The position numbers were made by a program, and so were the translations under genes. The notes beneath the pieces were generated by a model, which saw only the letters and a list, made by a program, of their open reading frames with translations, did no database searches and had not been told where the DNA came from. Below, piece after piece: positions 4,583 to 6,945 of a stretch of DNA of 6,945 bases (positions within the stretch are counted from its first letter, which is position 1; every line of letters starts with the position of its first letter). The stretch covers positions 1-6,945 of the forward strand of contig CAVFFZ010000037.1 in assembly GCA_963621995.1 (NCBI GenBank). The letters are read 5' to 3'. Source of the stretch: UMGS1663 sp963621995. GTDB lineage: Bacteria > Bacillota > Clostridia > TANB77 > CAG-508.

Positions 4583-6292
4583 ATGAATAAGATTAAAAGT
4601 ACAAAAGGTATAACGTTAATATCACTTGTGGTTACAATTATAATTCTTTTAATATTAGCAGGAGTGACAATTGCAACTCTGATGGGGAATAATGGCTTAA
4701 TAAATAAAGCAAGTAATGCAAAAACACAAACAGAGATAGCAAGTATAAAAGAAGAAATACAAACTGATATATTAGGAGAACAAGCAGAAAATGAAGGAAA
4801 CATATCAGATGATAGTTTAAAGGAAATATTAGAAAAGTATGGAACATTATCAGAAGAAGAGAAATTAACAGATAAAACATTAACTACAGCAAAAGGAAAC
4901 TATGAAATAAAAGTATCAGATATATTTAATGGAACAACAGTAAACGATGAACAAAAAGGACCAATATTTACAACAGTAGCAAATGCACCAGATATAGAGG
5001 GATTTAATAAAAGCAATACTTACTATGTAGCATGGGATTTAACAAGTAGTCCATATACTATAGATGACACTACTTTAATAAGTGGAACAGCACCAAGTAA
5101 TTGGTATGATTACACAGAAGGAGTAAATCATTGGGCAAATGTAAAAACAACGGGTGGTGGAAATGACTGCTACTGGGTATGGATACCAAGATATGCATAT
5201 TGTATAACAGAAGGATATCATTCTAACTCAGCAGGAACAATAGATATAAAATTCTTGCAAGGAACAACTAACACACCTATAGATGGAAGCAGTATAACAA
5301 TAAGTAATAGTTCAGGTTCTGGAAATTGGAATGTGCACCCAGCATTTTGGTGGGACAAAAATAATAATGGAGTAGAAGATGAAGGAGAACAACTTTCAGG
5401 AATATGGGTAGCAAAATTTGAGGCAAGTAGTAGCAACGTAGGTGCAATTAATTTAGAAAATGGAACATTAACAGGAGATACAGACTCATTAAATGGAACA
5501 GGTGGAGGAACAGATACAAGTTTATATGTAAGAGTAAAACCAAATGTAACAAGTTGGAGAGGAATAAATATCAATGGTATATTTACAGTATGTCAAAATT
5601 TAACAACAAGTGGAAACTCACTAGAAAACACAACAAATATAGATTCACACATGATGAAAAATACAGAATGGGGAGCTGTAGCATACTTAAGTATGAGTAA
5701 ATATGGCAAAAATGGGGAAGTATGGAATAACCCATATTATAATAATTCAACAAATTATTCACCAATAACAGGACTATGTGGAAATGAATCAAATGGTAAA
5801 GACAATGCAACAACAGATATAACCAAAACATATAAATATAATGAAACAGGTGGAGAAAATGCTTCCACAACAGGAAATGTATATGGAATATATGATATGA
5901 CAGGAGGAGCATGGGAATATGTAGCTGGAATATATAAAGGTACTACTTCAGATAATCTTGGCAATAATACTAATAGAAGTAATTTATGGGATGCTAATAA
6001 TTCAAAATATGTTGACCAGTATACAAATACTATAGGGTCACAATCAATTTATTATGGAAACACAGATAAATATGGAGATGCAGTATATGAAACTTCTAGT
6101 TCTGGCAATAGCGATACTGGTAATTGGGACTCTAGTTACTCTTACTTTCCTAATTCTAGTTACCCAGTGTTTAATCGTGGAGGTTATACTAGCAGTGGTA
6201 GCGACGCAGGTGTGTTTGCTTTCAACCGCAGCGCAGGTGGAGCTAACACTGGCATCAGTTTTCGTCCAGTAGTGCTTAGTTCGCCACTTTGA
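4583..6292 (+). CDS. Pilin-anchored FGE/C-type-lectin display protein, putative DGR target
   Basis: This intact 569-residue protein is probably exported and displayed on the cell surface. Residues 1-9 (MNKIKSTKG) are a short basic leader ending in Gly, followed by ITLISLVVTIIILLILAGVT (10-29), a type IV prepilin-like signal and membrane helix. The usual Glu at +5 is Ser. A helical, acidic linker follows (about 45-110). The rest resembles formylglycine-generating-enzyme-like C-type-lectin folds: WVWIPRYAY (198-206), GIWVAKFEAS (273-282), MKNTEWGAVAYLS (358-370), GNVYGIYDMTGGAWEYVAG (431-449). The C-terminus has NW (514-515), YFPNSSYPVFNRGGY, VFAFNR and FRPVVL (560-565). That pattern is characteristic of variable regions of diversity-generating retroelement targets, which bind ligands through variable residues on this fold. 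Codon choice changes at about residue 453. Start, promoter and terminator are all present. Being a plain non-diversified FGE-like surface protein is the main alternative. Confidence 0.85.
   Translation: MNKIKSTKGITLISLVVTIIILLILAGVTIATLMGNNGLINKASNAKTQTEIASIKEEIQTDILGEQAENEGNISDDSLKEILEKYGTLSEEEKLTDKTLTTAKGNYEIKVSDIFNGTTVNDEQKGPIFTTVANAPDIEGFNKSNTYYVAWDLTSSPYTIDDTTLISGTAPSNWYDYTEGVNHWANVKTTGGGNDCYWVWIPRYAYCITEGYHSNSAGTIDIKFLQGTTNTPIDGSSITISNSSGSGNWNVHPAFWWDKNNNGVEDEGEQLSGIWVAKFEASSSNVGAINLENGTLTGDTDSLNGTGGGTDTSLYVRVKPNVTSWRGININGIFTVCQNLTTSGNSLENTTNIDSHMMKNTEWGAVAYLSMSKYGKNGEVWNNPYYNNSTNYSPITGLCGNESNGKDNATTDITKTYKYNETGGENASTTGNVYGIYDMTGGAWEYVAGIYKGTTSDNLGNNTNRSNLWDANNSKYVDQYTNTIGSQSIYYGNTDKYGDAVYETSSSGNSDTGNWDSSYSYFPNSSYPVFNRGGYTSSGSDAGVFAFNRSAGGANTGISFRPVVLSSPL
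6098..6292 (+). other. Putative DGR variable region (VR) with A-poor constant codons
   Basis: The last ~65 codons end in SFRPVVLSSPL, where known DGR targets carry their variable region. Variable-looking residues here are Ser, Tyr, Asp, Gly, Arg and Thr in AGC, AGT, TAC, TAT, GAC, GGC, CGC and ACT codons. Changing A at positions 1 and 2 of AAC/AAT template codons gives AGY, TAY, GAY, GGY, CGY and ACY, so most are reachable by the A-directed mutagenesis of DGRs. Invariant residues use A-free codons (TTT, CCT, TCT, CGT, GTG, CTT), unlike the gene's first 450 codons. The 3' part from about 6257 to the stop would be the constant, homing-initiation end. The exact 5' limit cannot be set without the template repeat, which is not in this window. 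Confidence 0.65.
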
Positions 6293-6302
6293 TGCTCATT
6301 TA

Positions 6303-6325
6303 TTTAGGGATATAAATCGCCTAAA
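6303..6325 (+). other. Hairpin 11 bases after the display gene, DGR-homing-like
   Basis: TTTAGGGAT (6303-6311) pairs with ATC (6316-6318) and CCTAAA (6320-6325) around the four-base loop ATAA, with one bulged G at 6319. DGR targets are known to carry a short hairpin or cruciform with a 7-10-bp stem and four-base loop just after the variable region, which helps mark it for homing. Location and shape fit that role. It has no T-run and is not a terminator. Confidence 0.55.
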
Positions 6326-6326
6326 A

Positions 6327-6474
6327 GTCCAGAGGGGTGTATCTTTAAGGAGAACACCGAGTGATTTAGTATCAAAGAAGTTTAATTCTTTTGGTATAGA
6401 CTTGTTTCTATATCATAAATACATAAACAGTAACTCCTGAGTTAGTAGTAAAATGGCGAATATTCGGGATTATG
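6327..6474 (+). ncRNA. Structured 3' region of the display gene, possible RNA element
   Basis: No convincing gene lies between the hairpin at 6303 and the terminator at 6475, but the DNA is more GC-rich and more structured than the spacers around it. GGTGT (6336-6340) and ACACC (6354-6358) close a hairpin with inner TCTT/GGAGA pairing. TATCAAAGAA (6370-6379) pairs with 6386-6396 with one bulged T. TAACTC/GAGTTA (6431-6444) is a near-palindrome. A 12-codon ORF (6453-6488, MANIRDYERQY) ends inside the terminator. The stretch is co-transcribed with the display gene up to the terminator. It could be a long structured 3' UTR, or a relic of the spacer RNA of a DGR cassette; I cannot tell which. Confidence 0.4.
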
Positions 6475-6509
6475 AAAGACAGTATTAAATAGAAAAATAC
6501 TGTCTTTAT
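6475..6509 (+). terminator. Terminator of the display-gene transcript
   Basis: AAAGACAGTATT (6475-6486) and AATACTGTCTTT (6496-6507) are perfect 12-base arms around a nine-base loop, ending in TTTAT. This is the first strong intrinsic terminator after the display gene, 182 bases past its stop codon. Confidence 0.8.
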
Positions 6510-6583
6510 AAATTATAATTATCTTTTAATAAATCTTCATAAATTTTATTTCTAGCATTTTCTGTATATAAAAAATCACAAGA
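6506..6583 (-). pseudogene. Possible C-terminal remnant on the minus strand
   Basis: Reading leftward, 25 open codons give NSCDFLYTENARNKIYEDLL, KDNYNL and stop at 6508-6506; a TAG precedes them. The composition looks like a real protein end, but there is no start and no family I recognise. It may be a leftover gene end or chance. Confidence 0.25.
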
Positions 6584-6651
6584 ATTCTATAGCATAGCAT
6601 TGTTTATATCGTGGCAATTAATTATTTTTTATTTTTAATAATTTATTTTAA

Positions 6652-6777
6652 TTTTTTTACTTAAACTGTTATCTAAACAAATATAGAAAAAAGCTTGGTA
6701 TTACTGAAAGTTGCCTTTTCCTCGCAACTATAGCAGAAGACTATATAAATCTATACGATTATGAAATTTCAAAATAA
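6652..6777 (+). pseudogene. Possible remnant reading frame, weakly XRE-like
   Basis: The open frame has no start codon or ribosome binding site and reads NKYRKKLGITESCLFLATIA, then EDYINLYDYEISK and stop. The spacing of RKKLGIT...YE is faintly like a helix-turn-helix of XRE type, but the core hydrophobic pattern is poor. The AT-rich stretch before it (6600-6660) holds nothing I can identify. Confidence 0.2.
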
Positions 6778-6892
6778 AAAATATGTTACATTAACAGTAG
6801 AATGAGAAAAGAGAGCATTTACAGAATTTGTAATAAAAGAAGAAAATGATGGAAGTAAAAACAGAAGCAATAAAGAGCAAGTAGTAGTGTAA
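6761..6892 (+). pseudogene. Small reading frame with in-frame TGA
   Basis: ATG 6761 opens MKFQNKKYVTLTVE, then TGA (6803-6805), then EKRAFTEFVIKEENDGSKNR, SNKEQVVV and TAA (6890-6892). The frame stays open on both sides of the single TGA and ends 10 bases before a strong terminator, so it may be the end of a decayed gene. No ribosome binding site precedes the ATG, and I recognise no family. Confidence 0.3.
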
Positions 6893-6902
6893 GTATAAAA
6901 GA

Positions 6903-6939
6903 AGCAATATAGCAAACATAAAACTATATTGCTTTTTTT
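6903..6939 (+). terminator. Strong intrinsic terminator at the right end
   Basis: AGCAATATAG (6903-6912) and CTATATTGCT (6924-6933) are perfect 10-base arms with an 11-base loop followed by TTTTTTT. This is a textbook rho-independent terminator, the clearest sign that the preceding remnant was once part of a transcribed gene. Confidence 0.88.
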
Positions 6940-6945
6940 ATTTTA

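Noticed and set aside
5218..5574. 118-codon minus-strand frame opposite the display gene
   Set aside because: It is an antisense shadow with no ribosome binding site or recognisable motif; the plus-strand protein is clearly real.
6054..6272. 72-codon plus-strand frame inside the end of the display gene
   Set aside because: It is out of frame with a protein whose motifs continue to FRPVVL, has no ribosome site, and its hydrophobic composition is the usual shadow of GGT/ACT-rich codons.
2007..6805. TGA read as tryptophan (alternative genetic code), suggested by the TGAs at 2007 and 6803
   Set aside because: The two intact genes use TGG for every Trp and contain no internal TGA, although AT-rich genomes with the altered code use TGA heavily. 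The display gene also ends naturally at TGA, so nonsense mutations are the simpler reading.
6293..6945. A DGR template repeat or reverse transcriptase downstream of the display gene
   Set aside because: No near-copy of the variable region's constant stretches (for example TTTCGTCCAGTAGTG) and no frame long enough for a reverse transcriptase is present on either strand.
1..6945. tRNA or rRNA genes
   Set aside because: No cloverleaf with a TTC-containing T arm and no conserved rRNA stretches were seen on either strand by eye.

Overview
The window is very AT-rich DNA with strong GGAGG-type ribosome binding sites, A-ending codons (AGA for Arg, GGA for Gly, ACA for Thr) and Bacillota-type protein families. 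It most resembles an uncultured low-GC gut clostridium. It reads as accessory DNA: the wreck of a small mobilizable element lying beside a surface-display gene that looks like the target of a diversity-generating retroelement (DGR). No genus can be named from the sequence alone.

Left part (1-1866). A 42-codon stub of a 'KGITLI' prepilin-like gene (45-173) ends at a terminator. A tnpV-like gene (from 293) follows. It loses its family match at about 514-523, where the DNA switches to the middle of an AlbA_2/ATPase-type transcriptional regulator gene. That regulator lacks its first ~50 codons, carries a frameshift at 1215-1223, and keeps its C-terminal winged helix (stop at 1762). Two hairpins follow, the second a good terminator.

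Mobilization part (1867-4480). A replication-initiator/helix-turn-helix gene (1974-2454) is broken by one in-frame TGA and one inserted C. Next is a 470-base non-coding region. It holds five hairpins in a row, an oriT with the TAGTGTG/TTA nick sequence of pMV158-type plasmids, and a promoter overlapped by a perfect 16-base palindrome. It leads into an intact MobV/Pre relaxase (2924-4111). A small XRE-type repressor gene on the minus strand (4410-4164) has a one-base frameshift. Its promoter spacer holds an inverted repeat that would suit autoregulation.

Display part (4516-6509). An intact 569-codon gene encodes a type IV pilin-like N-terminus (lacking the usual Glu5), a linker, and a formylglycine-generating-enzyme-like/C-type-lectin domain that ends in a typical DGR variable region (RGG..., ...FRPVVL). 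From about 5939, and most strongly from 6090, codon choice changes abruptly to T/C-ending codons including CGT and CGC. A 9-bp hairpin with a four-base loop lies 11 bases after the stop. Further hairpins and a strong terminator complete a ~200-base structured 3' region. No reverse transcriptase, Avd gene or template repeat is in the window, so any diversification would have to be driven in trans.

Right end (6510-6945). Only short remnants of reading frames are seen, ending at a clean terminator.

Taken together, the relaxase and oriT could still be mobilized in trans, but the replication, regulatory and transposition genes are decayed. The intact, strongly expressed-looking gene is the putative DGR-diversified surface protein. 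The homologous pilin stub at the left edge suggests that this locus exchanges or accumulates such display genes.
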